Assembly (NCBI GenBank): GCA_030386875.1
Contig: CM059563.1
Coordinates: 17,998,001 to 18,062,000 of the forward strand
Length of the DNA: 64,000 bases
Direction: 5' to 3'
DNA from: Morinoia aosen
Taxonomy: Eukaryota > Arthropoda > Malacostraca > Amphipoda > Talitridae
Shown here: in pieces, positions 12,525 to 25,035 of the stretch
How positions within the stretch are numbered: position 1 is the first letter of the stretch
How the letters are laid out: each line of letters opens with the position of its first letter
Program-made: the position numbers and the translations under genes
Notes under the pieces: model-generated
What the model was told of the DNA's origin: nothing
The model's database searches: none
What the model saw: only the letters and a program-made list of their open reading frames with translations

Positions 12525-13572
12525 ATATAGAGTCAGCTGAGTTCCTCTCTATACAGTCAGCTGAGTTCCTCCCTATACAGTGAGCTGAGTTCCTCCCTAT
12601 ACAGTGAGCTGAGTTCCTCCCTATACAGTCAGCTGAGTTCCTCCCTATACAGTCAGCTGAGTTCCTCCCTATACATTCAGCTGAGTTCCTCCCTATACAG
12701 TCAGCTGACTTCCATTTTCTCTCCCTATACAGTCAGCTGAGTTCCTCCCTATACAGTCAGCTGAGTTCCTCCCTATACAGTGAGCTGAGTTCCTCCCTAT
12801 ACAGTGAGCTGAGTTCCTCCCTATACAGTCAGCTGAGTTCCTCCCTATACAGTCAGCTGAGTTCCTCCCTAAACAGTCAGCTGAGTTCCTCCCTATACAG
12901 TCAGCTGAGTTCCTCCCTATACAGTCAGCTGAGTTCCTCCCTAAACAGTCAGCTGAGTTCCTCCCTATACAGTCAGCTGAGTTCCTCCCTATACAGTCAG
13001 CTGAGTTCCTCCCTAAACAGTCAGCTGAGTTCCTCCCTATACAGTCAGCTGAGTTCCTCCCTATACAGTCAGCTGAGTTCTTCCCTATACAGTCAGCTGA
13101 GTTCCTCCCTAAACAGTCAGCTGAGTTCCTCCCTATACAGTAAGCTGAGTTCCTCCCTATACAGTCAGCTGAGTTCCTCCATATACAGTCAGCTGAGTTC
13201 CTCCCTATACAGTCAGCTGAGTTCCTCCCTATACAGTCAGCTGAGTTCCTCCCTAAACAGTCAGCTGAGTTCCTCCCTATACAGTGAGCTGAGTTCCTCC
13301 CTATACAGTGAGCTGAGTTCCTCCCTATACAGTCAGCTGAGTTCCTCCCTATACAGTCAGATGAGTTCCTCCCTATACAGTCAGCTGAGTTCCTCCCTAT
13401 ACAGTCAGCTGAGTTCCTCCCTATACAGTGAGCTGAGTTCCTCCCTATGCAGTCAGCTGAGTTCCTCCCTATACAGTCAGCTGAGTTCCTCCCTAACCAG
13501 TCAGCTGAGTTTCTCCCTATACAGTCAGCTGAGTTCCTCCCTATTCAGTCAGCTGAGTTCCTCCCAGTACAG
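12525..13572. repeat. 24-bp minisatellite, about 43 copies
   Basis: The unit is CAGTCAGCTGAG followed by TTCCTCCCTATA. Variants (CTAAACAG, GTGAGCTG) are interspersed in a recurring order, suggesting multi-unit amplification. Nearly every unit has a CAGCTG E-box. An in-frame reading gives an 8-residue SSSLYSQL repeat, with no upstream exon or start context to support coding. Confidence 0.95.
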
Positions 13573-15849
13573 TTGGGTCATTTCTCTCCCTGTAGAAAGA
13601 GTCCATATATTAACATGTAATATTTTAACCATTGACTAAAACTACGCATTTACCGAACTAGCCCTTTGTTATTAGAGCCACTTCTACATTCTTTAACATC
13701 TTTCACGATAAGAAGAGCGTCCATGGTACTTAAAAAAAGACTTTTCTTGTACAGCGTTGACGTTTCATCCTCTTTCTCTTTTATCAATGTAATTTTTGTC
13801 TTACGTTCTTGCAATAAGCAAATAAATATTTCAGAGTCTGTTTTCAGTAGCTCAAATTTGGACATTAAACAAATTTTCTGCGTCTGTTTTTAGCAGTTCA
13901 AATTTGAATATTAAATGAATGTCCTTCGTCTCTTTTTAGCAGTTCAAGTTTGAACATTAAATAAATTTTCTGCGTCTGTTTTAGCCGTTCAAGTTTGAAC
14001 TTTATATCCGATGCTAGCATTGGGCGTCACTTTAAATGTTCTGCATTGCTTGATTACACGCAAATGACAGTGTTAACATCGTTGGCGGAAGATAGTTAAA
14101 TCTTACATAATAATACCGTAGACTTTTAAGCTCGCTTCGTACAGTCCTGACTCCTGTCTTTGGTTAATAATGTTTTGTTTCCAACTATCGTGATGGAGAT
14201 AATTTATTTAACCTTAAAATCACAGTAAAATGATTTTCGTGAATGTATTAAAATTAGATTAAGTCACCTTCTTATTCCTTAATATTTCATAAGATTCAAA
14301 CCTTCAGTGATGGCGGTCATGAATACCAATGCTTAATCATCGCCATTTAATCATCCACGAGCTGGTCTATACTCAGAAATGATCAAGTGTTGCCTAAAAC
14401 ATTCACTGTCATTACATAGCTTGTGCAGTATTTGACGTCACTCCCTGTCGAGGAACCTCTAACAACTCAAAAATATCACGTAAATTCTAACAAAGTACTA
14501 CGCATCGCACGAGCTTCAGCGGCAAACTCCACTTCAATTCTGCTGATGTTTAAATTAATTCGCATCATCTCTAAATAAGGCTAATCTCATACAGATTTAA
14601 GTACTTTTGTCGAATTGATAGAAAATTACATACACTCTTTATTACAGTAAAACCTAAACTTGAGAATCCTGTTAAACCTAAAAATGTATATAATGTTATC
14701 AAATGAGAGGAAATGAGATACAATCTTTTTTATTGTAAAACCTGAATTTTAATTTCTCGAGTAAAATAAAAATTTTGAGCTCCAGCTACTCAAGTATAAG
14801 AAATTATCCACCCTGAAGAAACCTAGCTCCTGAAATGCGGCCGAGGGATACACGTTGCGTGAATTTACCCAAAGTTTTCGTATAATAAAATTGTTTATTT
14901 TCTATTTGAAAATATCATTGATAAAAATTTCAGACCATTGAATTGGACGATGAACGAGGCAGGCGACCTAGATCTGAGTAGCAGCCTGGTCGTTATTTTT
15001 ACACTGCAAACGAGACGAACACAACTATCTGAATCAGGCCGGGCCACTCTGTCTGGCGTCTGTCTGGCGTCTATGACAGAGGCGAAGACTGAATAAAACA
15101 TCGTTTGCATGCAATTACAAAAAATTTCGTGCAATCCTAGATTCCACAAACACATGCGTTCTCTATATTTCACCATCTGTTTGTCGGGTAATATGAGAAT
15201 GATGCTATTACGTACAATGGAGCTGAAAATAAATTGAGAAAACATTATGTAAAAATTCACTGTAATTTCGAAGAACCGTATGCACGCAGTAATACGTCCA
15301 TTTATGAAAGACGTTATATAAAAGAGAATTACGGGCCACAAGTTATGTAATCAAATTTGCGAGCCGATCAGAGCTATAATGAGTAATCGGGCCCAATCCT
15401 TTTTTTTCTGGAACAACAGAAGTTCCGGCATGGCGCTGGACTAGACACTCCAGCTTGAGTCACATGAGGTTAAGTTCGGGCATCTTCAAGATATCGCTGG
15501 GTCAGGCTGGCGGACTCTATTTTTCTATCTCCAGTTTCTGAGAACAAGATGCAGCCGGTCCCGGGTGTCAGGCTGGCGGACTAGTTTTTGAAGGGCCTGA
15601 GCAGCAGCATCTGAGACAGGACGCCGCATTGTCGTTTGTACAACAAAGTCGTCACGAGACGGGAATACGGCCTGAATGTGAGCTTTGTTTTCCAGCGCGT
15701 GGGCTGGCGGTCAGGCTGGACAAAGAACGAGGCGCTCTCCCGTGGGTCGCAATTAAGCAGAGCAGACGGAGTGGCGACCGCTGGATCAAGCGAGATAGTC
15801 GTCTGTCTCGCCTGCGCTGCAACAACCGGTCGTCTGTCTCGCCCCAGCG
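13573..15849. other. No gene recognised
   Basis: Mostly AT-rich. A short degenerate repeat around TTTTTAGCAGTTCAAATTTG lies at 13850-14010. An open frame of 148 codons (14895-15341, minus) shows no domain. 15390-15620 contains two copies of TCAGGCTGGCGGACT without further structure. Confidence 0.4.
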
Positions 15850-16045
15850 GAGCAGCCGGCGGTCTTCTGTATCATAGCGCAGGGTATAGTCTGTATCCGA
15901 GCGCCGGGTAACCTCTTTTTCATAACGCAGGGTATCGTCTGCATCATAGTGCAGGATATCGTCTGTATCATAACATAGCAACCGGATATCGTGTGTATCA
16001 TAGCGCAGGGTATCGTCTGTCTCGTCGGTACATCAACCAGTGGTT
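15850..16045. repeat. About 27-bp degenerate tandem repeat
   Basis: Five to seven units around CATAGCGCAGGGTATCGTCT, with GTATC junctions. Both strands stay open across it for about 90-110 codons, as expected of a period divisible by three. Confidence 0.7.
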
Positions 16046-17660
16046 TTGCGTTAAACAATATTACTTTATACTTAGTTGTGCAAAATTGAGCGAGGTTGAA
16101 GCGAATATGGGGTAGTTAAAAAAGGCCCACTCGAAAGAACATAGGAAATCAGAACTCAATTGGTTGCAATACAACACTCTGAAATCATGATTTCGTAACA
16201 TTCAGTCTACCACCCAAAGAATATTTAGAGCTACGAGGATAGTCTCTCGTCGCTGGTATTTTGCTGAGAAGCCAAATTTTGTTTCTTGCCTCCAGTTTTA
16301 CCTCTCATTAGCGAACTGGGCATCCGCTGACGCAGTAGCTACAGTGAAGGGAATTTCGTTAGGTCATAGTCTATCGTACGGTGTTTATCAGAAATGTGCC
16401 CTAATGCACGTGAAAGTTTGACCGTAAAATTAACTAACTAGTTGCACCCATCAGCGTGAGGTAAATCCCGTCTCTCTGACGCTACTGGGAACTGACGCAA
16501 ATTTTTTCACTTGCCGCGCACCAGATATTGGGTAAAAATTCTAAAGATGAAATAGGAAAATTGCAAATCTTTTCCGGATCTTTATTACACGATGATCTAT
16601 TCTAGATCTTTGTTGCCCGCTGACCTATTCTGAATATTAATTGCATCGTGATCTTTTCAAGATATTCGAGGTAAGTTTCGGTTCCAATACGGACGTCTCA
16701 CTTTTAAGCAATAGTTATTAGAAAGGTGCAAACGAACATTGTGTATTATCATTGGCATTTTTTCCTATGCTGAAGGTAGCAGTTTTTTAGAAAGTTGTAA
16801 GGGAAAGACTCCTTAAGGTTTTTTCCTAATCATTTTTTTTGCCTAAATATAGCATTATTACATCACTTTTATACATCCTGCTGCCGGCACCAAATATGTA
16901 TGCACCAAACAGGATGAAAACAGAGCAGTATGGATCATTGTTTTATGATTTAACCGGGCCGAACTCTCGTCAAAAAATAATCAGTATTTCATAAGGTCAC
17001 ACATCATTTTTGCGTTCAACTCTTCGTTAACACAAGACCGACAACAAGAGTGGACCAACTACGAATCTGCAACAACAAACCAGAACACTTGCGAGCGCTG
17101 TCTGCTGAACAAATAAAACAGAATGCATTTGTATTTAAAAGTTTAGTACTCGTAAAGATCTTCTCTCCCTAGCACCTGACCTTCAACAGAGTTCGTGAAT
17201 CATTTTAAAAGAGAAATACCAATAGCTAATGCAGTATTTCAAAATGCTAATGATTAAAAAAATATTTTCACGTGGAACAAAGATCATGCTGAATTTATGT
17301 TAAAAATGGAACAACTTCCTCAGTAGGCAACATGGATTTGATGATTAGACAAATGATAGTTATCTTCAAAACACCAACCAATAACTTGAAGCGTTTAAGC
17401 CTTTTTCAGACTGAAAATGAAGTAACCATAGAAAAAATTTTCTTGTTTTTCTGTCAAATCTTCAAATTTCAAATGTGACTGTACTTACACTAGTATATGT
17501 TCGGACTAAGGTCCTTTATATTCCACCGTTTTTTAAAACCAATCTGTTGTAGCACACTCTATCGATGAGTTTTTAAAAAAATTCCTTTTGTTCAGTCAGT
17601 TTCATTTTAACCAAAAATTACACCAGCCAATGTGTGTTTGTTCTGTTTAACTCAAGTAGC
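16046..17660. other. No gene recognised
   Basis: AT-rich sequence. Near 16565-16650 three loose copies of a GATCTTTATT motif occur. No splice-consistent exon was seen. Confidence 0.35.
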
Positions 17661-17673
17661 CTCAGTTCTGAGG

Positions 17674-18056
17674 CACAACAACGTCAGCTGCAGGTGGCAA
17701 CACCTACTTGGTAGACACAACAACGTCAGCTGCAGATGGCAACACCTACTTGGGAGACACAACAACGTCAGCTGCAGGTGGCAACACCTACTTGGTAGAC
17801 ACAACAACGTCAGCTGCAGGTGGCAACACCTACTTGGTAGACACAACAACGTCAGCTGCAGATGGCAACACCTACTTGGTAGACACAACAACGTCAGCTG
17901 CAGGTGGCAACACCTACTTGGTAGACACAACAACGTCAGCTGCAGGTGGCAACACCTACTTGGTAGACACAACAACGTCAGCTGCAGGTGGCAACACCTA
18001 CTTGGTAGACACAACAACGTCAGCTGCAGGTGGCAACACCTACTTGGTAGACACAA
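17674..18056. repeat. 42-bp minisatellite, 9 copies
   Basis: The unit is ACAACAACGTCAGCTGCAGG followed by TGGCAACACCTACTTGGTAGAC. Copies are nearly identical, with a few G/A changes and one TTGGGAGAC variant, implying recent amplification. Period 42 equals 14 codons, which keeps two plus frames and one minus frame open. No coding context was found. Confidence 0.95.
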
Positions 18057-18746
18057 AAGCTTAAATCTGGAATCTGTTCACGCTGTTTAAGGTGAAGAAT
18101 AAAATATGGTTTATTTCTATCACTTGAACACCGAGGCCATCATTTGCTATCTCAATCATAACTTATACGCATTTTGAAAGAACGGAGATTAGAAAACGTT
18201 TTAAATTCATGTACATGAGAATTTTTACATTTACACAAAAGTGCTCTGCTTTTAGACACGATAGATCTAGTACCCGCACATTCTATATATATTATAGAGT
18301 ATTTTATTCGTGTACGTGCTATAATCAAGATAAACAGCTACTCCCTTTTCTCCAACGTAATCTGAATATGTAGAATAACTCTTATGTCAACTATTCGGAA
18401 TAATTTGAGCAATTTTCAAAAACCGATAAATTGTTCATAGGCACGAGTTCAAATGAATTTAACACGAGTGCTAGCGTAACCAGTGCAAGTTGAACATACT
18501 ACACATTTAAACGACCATTACGAATTTAATACACTCTCACACGCATTCATACCCAGTTCAACTTCTCTTTTTCAATCTAATGAATGTTCAAATCCATTAT
18601 GAACCCACTATAGAACATTGATGAGGCAAAAAATTATTATTTTTCATGTATTATAAACATGACAAGAGTCGTAGTATTACTCCTTACAAAACGATGAAGT
18701 AACATCGTTCGATTTAGCATAAATTTTACCCTAAGCACATTATAGT

Positions 18747-18989
18747 TTGCACCTATGTCTATCTGCAAACATTAATGACCAGAGCAACACAAAACGAGCT
18801 CCAGAAGCTCAACCATGGATGAACATGACGCACGAGACGCTCATGGCTTCAGACAGCAAACAAAGAGCAAATAACGTCGTGGTGGTGGCTTGTCCAGACG
18901 CAAGTTTGGAGTACATAAGAGACAGGTGTTCACAGCTGCAGGTGTCCGCTCCCGGCGTGGGAGAGTGCAATCATTCGGTGCTAAATTAG
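18747..18989 (+). other. Open frame with coding-like composition, unassigned
   Basis: An 80-codon frame. Its central part reads like a structured protein segment (NNVVVVACPDASLEYIRDRC at roughly residues 43-62) rather than repeat-derived sequence. A possible acceptor (GGCTTCAG at about 18850) precedes it and a weak donor-like CTGCAG-GTGTCC follows near 18941. I do not recognise the family. It could be an internal exon of an unseen gene or chance. Confidence 0.2.
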
Positions 18990-19520
18990 GAACTGAGTTC
19001 GAGTCGAAAATAATACCTAAATCAGATGGTAAACTTCATTCTGGGTAAAAACTAGGAATTAAAATAGCTGCTAAACCAAGTTTCTTACTATTTTAATACT
19101 AGTTAAGTTAGGTATTAAAATAGATGTTAAACTACGTTTCTTTTGCCTAAATACTAGTTAAACTTAGTATTAAAATAGGTATTAAACTAAGTTTCCTACT
19201 TAGTGCTTGTAAAACTAGATTTTTAGCTAGCTGCAAACTAAATGTTAAACTATGGAATAAACTTGTGGCTAAACTAGGCGTTAATGAAAGTTTTTTCTTA
19301 GTGCTGATGTTAAACTAGATGTTGAACTAGGTGTCGAACCAGGTGCTAAACTAGGAGCTAGACTGAGTGCTAAGCTACAAGTTTAATTGAATAGCACACG
19401 AGGGAACTCAAGCAGGAGCTTAACTGGGCACTAAACTAGATGGTGAACTATATGATAACCTAGGCGCTAGACTAAGATTAAACTAGCATATAAACGGGGC
19501 GCTAGACTAAGATTTTACTA
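18990..19520. repeat. Decayed short tandem repeat rich in AAACTAGGTGTTA
   Basis: Loose 10-12-bp units such as GCTAAACTAGG, GTTAAACTAGA and GCTAGACTAAG recur through the interval. No exon is visible. Confidence 0.6.
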
Positions 19521-20059
19521 GTATATGAACTGGGGAGATTACATTTCCATATTGAGATCAGAAAAAGTAATTTACTCTATTATGTTTTTTCACAGGGAAA
19601 CTGAGATGAACTGCTTTTTAGTGTAACGTTTTAATTAATTTCTAATGTATTCGTAACTTCAGGTCACTCCTTACAGACGGTCATTTCCTCTCGTGACGCT
19701 CATCAAATAATCAAGTATTAACATACATTACTTACGGATGCAGGCTCTGAGATTTCATTATTCCCTGTCTAGAAAAAAATATATAAACGGGTAAGGTTAC
19801 AAAGGATGAAATGCCCTGCACAATTTTTAGGATTCAAGAGCAAGAACTCCGAAGCGACGTACTTGGGAAACCTTCTTAGTAAATTGTCTTTCTGAAACAA
19901 GCATCACTGTCTTTTAAATTTAAGTTTACTCTTTCCGTTTATCGTCTGTAGTGGCAAGTCATCAGCATACACTTGACCCAATTACTAGCTTAGAACATGC
20001 AGAGCTATCAACATCATTCATTATTTGTAGTCACTTCAGCAAATACTATTGAGACTTGA

Positions 20060-20392
20060 AGGAGGTGATGGTGGTGGTATTAGATGTTATGGTCGTGATT
20101 GCTGTGGCGCTGTCGCATGGCAGTGATGACCTAAATAAAGTATTTTGGATGGGGTTCATAGGTGTGATCGTCGCGATTGCTGTGGCGCTGTTGCATGGCA
20201 GTGATGACCTAAATAAAGTATTTTATAAGGGGTTGATAGGTGTGTTGGTAGTGATTACTGTAACGATGTTGCATGATAGTGATGACCTGAATAAAATATT
20301 TTGGATGGGGTTGATAGGTGTGATGGTCGTGATTACTCTTGCGATTTTAAAAAATTATGATGATGTAAATAAAGTATTTTGTCCCACATGAC
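20060..20392. repeat. 81-bp repeat, about 4 diverged copies, open on the plus strand
   Basis: Each 27-codon unit encodes a hydrophobic stretch followed by HGSDDLNKVFW or a variant. The frame stays open for 111 codons even though the copies have diverged. Each unit also contains AATAAA. The start at 20056 has no supporting promoter or splice context, so it is annotated as a repeat with coding possible. Confidence 0.7.
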
Positions 20393-20919
20393 GTTAATTA
20401 GTGACTTTGGTGATAAGTGGCATTAAAGATAGAAGTGAACTAGAGCTAAAAATGTACACATGTGAGAAATCAAACAACTGTGATCTCTCAGCACGCTAAA
20501 TCTATCCGTGAATTTCATACATGGCTTACCAAATTCTTTGTATATGCAAAATATACGACAGTATCCAGAAACCCACATTAATTCATTATACGGAAGATTT
20601 CTGTTAAAAAAACAGCCACCTTACGTCTTGTTCAAACATTCTGTATTATAGAGGTCAACCTTGTGACTCAACGCTCCTCTCAGACATTTATTTCAATGAT
20701 GAACCACAGAAATGAAAAATGAATTCCGACACGGTTGCTCTAAATGTCCGACAAGAAATTTTTCTCTCAGTTACGCATTATTTCTTCTCAATTTATTCCA
20801 ATTTCTTTCGGCTGTTGTCGACTTGCCTTGCCAGAAATTTCTATTGAGATGGTGAATGCGATTCAATCAAAGATAAAACTGAACTGTGAAGTAAATTTAT
20901 CAACATTAAACAGCAAATT

Positions 20920-21395
20920 CGCTGCCTCGTGTTGCATCACTCTATCTCATGTTGCCTCGTGTTGCAATGCTTCATCTAACGTTACCACGTGTTGTATCAC
21001 TCTATTTCCCATTGCCACGTGTTGCAGCACTTCATCTCGCGTTGCCACGTGTTGCATCACTTCATCTCATGATGTCATGTGTTGCATCACTCCTTCTCAC
21101 CTTGCCACGTGTTGCAACACTTTATTTCATATTTTCACGTGTTTCAGCACTTCATCTCATCTTGTCACGTCTTTCATCACTTCATATCATGATGCCACGT
21201 GTTGCAACACTTCTTCTCATGTTGCCACGTGTTGCATCACTCCGTCTCACGTTGCCATGTGTTGCAACACTTCCTCTTACGTTGCCAAGTGTTGTCACGC
21301 TTTATTTCACAATTTCACGTGTTACCACGCTTTATTTCACGTTGCCACGTGGTGCTACGCTCTATGTCGCATTGTCACGTGTTGCCACACAGCGA
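20920..21395. repeat. 30-bp minisatellite rich in CACGTG
   Basis: About 15 diverged units around GCCACGTGTTGCAACACTTC and TTCTCATGTT. About ten units keep a perfect CACGTG E-box. Open frames of up to 230 codons here (20744-21436) follow from the period of 30. Confidence 0.9.
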
Positions 21396-21919
21396 CACGT
21401 TTACGAAGCAATAGAAAATGTCACAAAATGGCTTAGCTCCAACCTCTAAAGCTTTTCCAAATTAATGCAATTACACCCAAAAAACTAAACGATAAATTTC
21501 CTTACCACATTATCAATATTTATTTCAATTAATTTCTCGAGTACTAACAAGACGCCATGACAGTAAACCGAAAGTTCGAGTCTCACCAACTCCAGGCAGT
21601 CAACGGTGCCGGTGTTGTTTCCGTGGTCCTGTGAAAACCGCTATTTTTTGCGGCCCCTTTTCATGGGGTGAAAACGTCAAAATTTTCTATAGTACTTGAC
21701 TCGCGTACGCGAGAATTTGAAACCTTCCTCCCAAAGTATAAGCCTTGGATGAAAATATTCATGAAACCATTTCAAATATTTTACGTTGTCGTGGCGGTAG
21801 AGTTGGCATCGTAATTTTTTTTATTGTTGCAACGCTACGTGTTCTAGCGCACAGCGCAACCAACTTAATACAAAGATTACTCGACCAGCTGCACAGCTGC
21901 GGCGACGCGAGTATTTTAT

Positions 21920-22135
21920 CGCTCTGACAGCATTGTGAGCCACCGGTGGCCACGGAGAGTATTTTCATGACGCTGCTGACCGATCAGTAGTCACAAATTC
22001 AATTTTCATGATATTTAGTTAGAGCTGAATGAAGCCAAGATCCTGATACAGTTAGCTAGTTTCAAAATTGCTTAGTATAATTTACTAAATCTGATTTGAA
22101 TATTGAATTTCAGTTTAACCAATGCGGTCAAAGTG
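21920..22135. mobile_element. PiggyBac-like MITE, copy 2
   Basis: A 216-bp element matching copies 1 and 3, with the shared internal ACCGGTGGCC patch and AATTTTCAT motif and the right end GCGGTCAAAGTG followed by TTGA. The left end is decayed (CGCTCTGAC). Confidence 0.65.
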
Positions 22136-22296
22136 TTGAATACCCGGCACCAGAGCACTTTGTTAGCAACCTCTACTCCTTGCGAAGACATCGAGGAGAT
22201 GTGAACCCAATTAACACAAACGTGCTTTGCAGTCATGTATTTATTTTTAGAATCCAATGTAATTGTTTGGCAGTTTATGAACCTAGAACAACGCGG

Positions 22297-22401
22297 AATC
22301 GCTATGGATAACGATTCTATGGAATAACGATTCTCAATAACGATTCCATAACAATCGTTATTGAAGAACAATCGTCATCGTTCTATGGAATCGTTATTGA
22401 G
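22297..22401. repeat. Inverted-repeat cluster of AATAACGATT
   Basis: CTCAATAACGATTCCATA at 22333-22350 is the exact reverse complement of 22384-22401. Further forward (ATAACGATTC) and reverse (AATCGTTATT) copies lie around and between the arms, all within about 100 bp. Confidence 0.75.
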
Positions 22402-24160
22402 TCAACTTTAGTATTTATTTCTAGAGAGACCAAGAAAGAGAATGAGAGCTAAAAAAACAAAAGATAAAATAAAATTCAAATTAGAACCTCCTACACAAAT
22501 ATGTTACAACGAATCTTAATAATGCATTGTTACACGTCTCTATGCTTTAGTTTTGATACATTTAATTTTAGATTCAGTCTTTCTGCAAGGCAAACGCACA
22601 GCGGATCAGAATAATGCATATACGTTCGTCCATTGCATAGGATATGACTTATGAATGCATATAATTGATGAAGACGTAAGACCAGGGATACTAGAATATA
22701 TATTGCGTGTGTTGTATAAAATATATGGTCATAGGAAAAAACACTATAATATTTAATACAGAAGACAAGATATAAGAACCGTCTTCTGACACGTGCATCT
22801 TTCTCCTGAATTATACTACGATGTCTGGGAAGCAGGGGTTTGTAATAAAAATATACGAACTCAAGATCAAAAACTTAAAGGAGGAAAACAAGAGAAAAAA
22901 ATCTGTACTTTCGATTTAAGTCATTCTTCAATTACGCTGCAGTCGGGGTCTGCAAAGTCTTATAATTGAAGTGGTTGGACATGGAAATAACTTGTTCAGT
23001 GTCACTAAACGGTGCTGATGTTTGCATGCCCAAAAAAAATGGAGTACTGCTGCCGATAGCGCGCTGTACGCAAGCTCACATCTCCCACAAAGGATGATCG
23101 CACAAATTACGTGGTCCTGAACCCAAATAAAAATATCGTACCTTGAATTGAATAGCTGCTGTTTCTTCTCTTCAATAACGTACGGCACAAAGTTTCTCTC
23201 TTGACACAGATGATATTAAAAATATTCAATTAAAAGAGTAAATTTCAGCATTCACGCTTCACCATTGGACTCGGCGTTGCGGCGGTAGAGTTTCAGCGTC
23301 CGGTTGTCGAGATGTGCTCAATTTTCTACTTTAGTCACGGATTAGTCCTGAGCCTCAGATAGTGCACGAGCTTCCGCACCAATATCGAAACTTTTATTCA
23401 CTCGACGACTTAAAGATGAACAGGAGACGTGGCTCTATGTTATAAATACATCTAGGGAAGGAAGACCCATTCTTCACATTACACAATTTCGCAAACAAAG
23501 AAGTCCGCGGACTTTACCTTCCGCGTTTCGTTGCTAGTGTGGTTTAGAAGTGGTTTTAAAATCTTTACGACTTTTACTGAAGTAAAGAGTGAGTGTTCTT
23601 AATAGTATGACCCTGTAGCTACATGGAATTGGCACACCATCCTTCGCACAAGCCACTCTGGGGACGGCGAGTGGCACACTGGCTGTGTCGTGCCGTACCT
23701 GAGACCAGCGAGCTCAGCTATTGATTTCGTTGGTGACGTCAAGCAAGAGAAGCGAGAGGCTCTCAAGGAGGTGCACAGTGCATATCTACATCCATTTTGC
23801 CTCGAGAAGACTTCATAAAATTTAAATTAAATAATCTGTATTTCACTGATAATTTTATAAGCATTTAGAACAATGTTCTAACCATTCACACAACGCACAG
23901 TGCTACGAAAAATTGAAATTAATCACCTTAGTTAGACCACATCCGAATAAAATTAATTCTCTGCAAGAGAAAGTTTGTTTATTGTTTGAAGGATATTTAG
24001 AAAGGATTTTTAACCTTATTTAGATCATAGCACGAATGACCAAGCCAGAACTATTCAGCAACACAAAGTGGATAAAACGATTACAGTGTGCTGTTTGATT
24101 TAACACACCTGACGCTGAATAAAACACAAAAAGCTCAATAACAGTTTCTCAAACCTTCGT
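22402..24160. other. No gene recognised
   Basis: AT-rich sequence with a GC-richer patch at 23250-23780, where AGTCCGCGGACT (about 23501-23512) is a perfect palindrome. No exon with plausible splice sites was found. Confidence 0.35.
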
Positions 24161-24164
24161 GATG

Positions 24165-25035
24165 CGTACCACTGGAGGTGCACCAGAACGTGCGTACCAG
24201 TGGGTGCGTACCAGAACGTGTGTCCCAGTGGGTGCGTACAAGTGGGTGCGTACCAGTGAGTGCGTACCAGAACGTGCGTCCCAGTGGGTGCGTACGAGTG
24301 GGTGCGTACCAGTGGGTGCGTACCAGGGGGTGCATACCAGTGGGTGCGTACCAGTGGGTGCGTACCAGCGGGTGCATACCAGTGGGTGCGTACCAGTGGG
24401 TGCGTACCAGCGGGTGCATACCAGTGGGTGCATACCAGCGGGTGCGTACCAGCGGGTGCATACCAGTGGGTGCGTACCAGCGGGTGCATACCAGCGGGTG
24501 CATACCAGCGGGTGCGTACCAGCGGGTGCATACCAGTAGGTGCATACCAGTGGGTGCGTACCAGCGGGTGCATACCAGTGGGTGCATACCAGCGAGTGCA
24601 TACTAGCGGGTGCATACCAGTGGGTGCGTACCAGTGGGTGCATACCAGCGGGTGCGTACCAGTGGGTGCGTACCAGTGGGTGCATACCAGTGGGTGCATA
24701 CCAGTGGGTGCATACCAGTGGGTGCGTACCAGTGGGTGCATACCAGCGGGTGCGTACCAGTGGGTGCGTACCAGCGGGTGCATACCAGTGGGTGCATACC
24801 AGTGGGTGCATACCAGTGGGTGCGCACCAGTGGGTGCATACCAGTGGGTGCATACCAGTGGGTGCGTACCAGTGGGTGCGTACCAGTGGGTGCATACCAG
24901 CGGGTGCGTACCAGTGGGTGCGTACCAGCGGGTGCGTACCAGCGGGTGCGTACCAGCGGGTGCGTACCAGCGGGTGCGTACCAGTGGGTACGTACCAGCG
25001 GGTGCGTACCAGCAGGTACGACCTAGCGAGTGCAG
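24165..25035. repeat. 14-bp minisatellite, about 60 copies
   Basis: The unit is TGGGTGCGTACCAG with CGGG and CATA variants. Since 14 is not a multiple of three, three units make a 14-codon super-unit and all frames on both strands stay open, giving overlapping frames of up to 328 codons. These are treated as repeat artefacts. The two dimorphic sites per unit are mixed along the array rather than blocked. Confidence 0.95.

Noticed and set aside
14895-15341. 148-codon minus frame
   Set aside because: Unique sequence but no domain, signal or splice support; plausible by chance in a 64-kb six-frame search.
17674-18056. Possible CRISPR-like array (regular 42-bp units)
   Set aside because: There are no unique spacers between repeats; it is a plain tandem minisatellite in a eukaryotic genome.
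20744-21449. 230- and 166-codon Cys/Ser/Thr- and Leu/Arg-rich frames
   Set aside because: Period-30 repeat translated in different frames; composition follows the unit.
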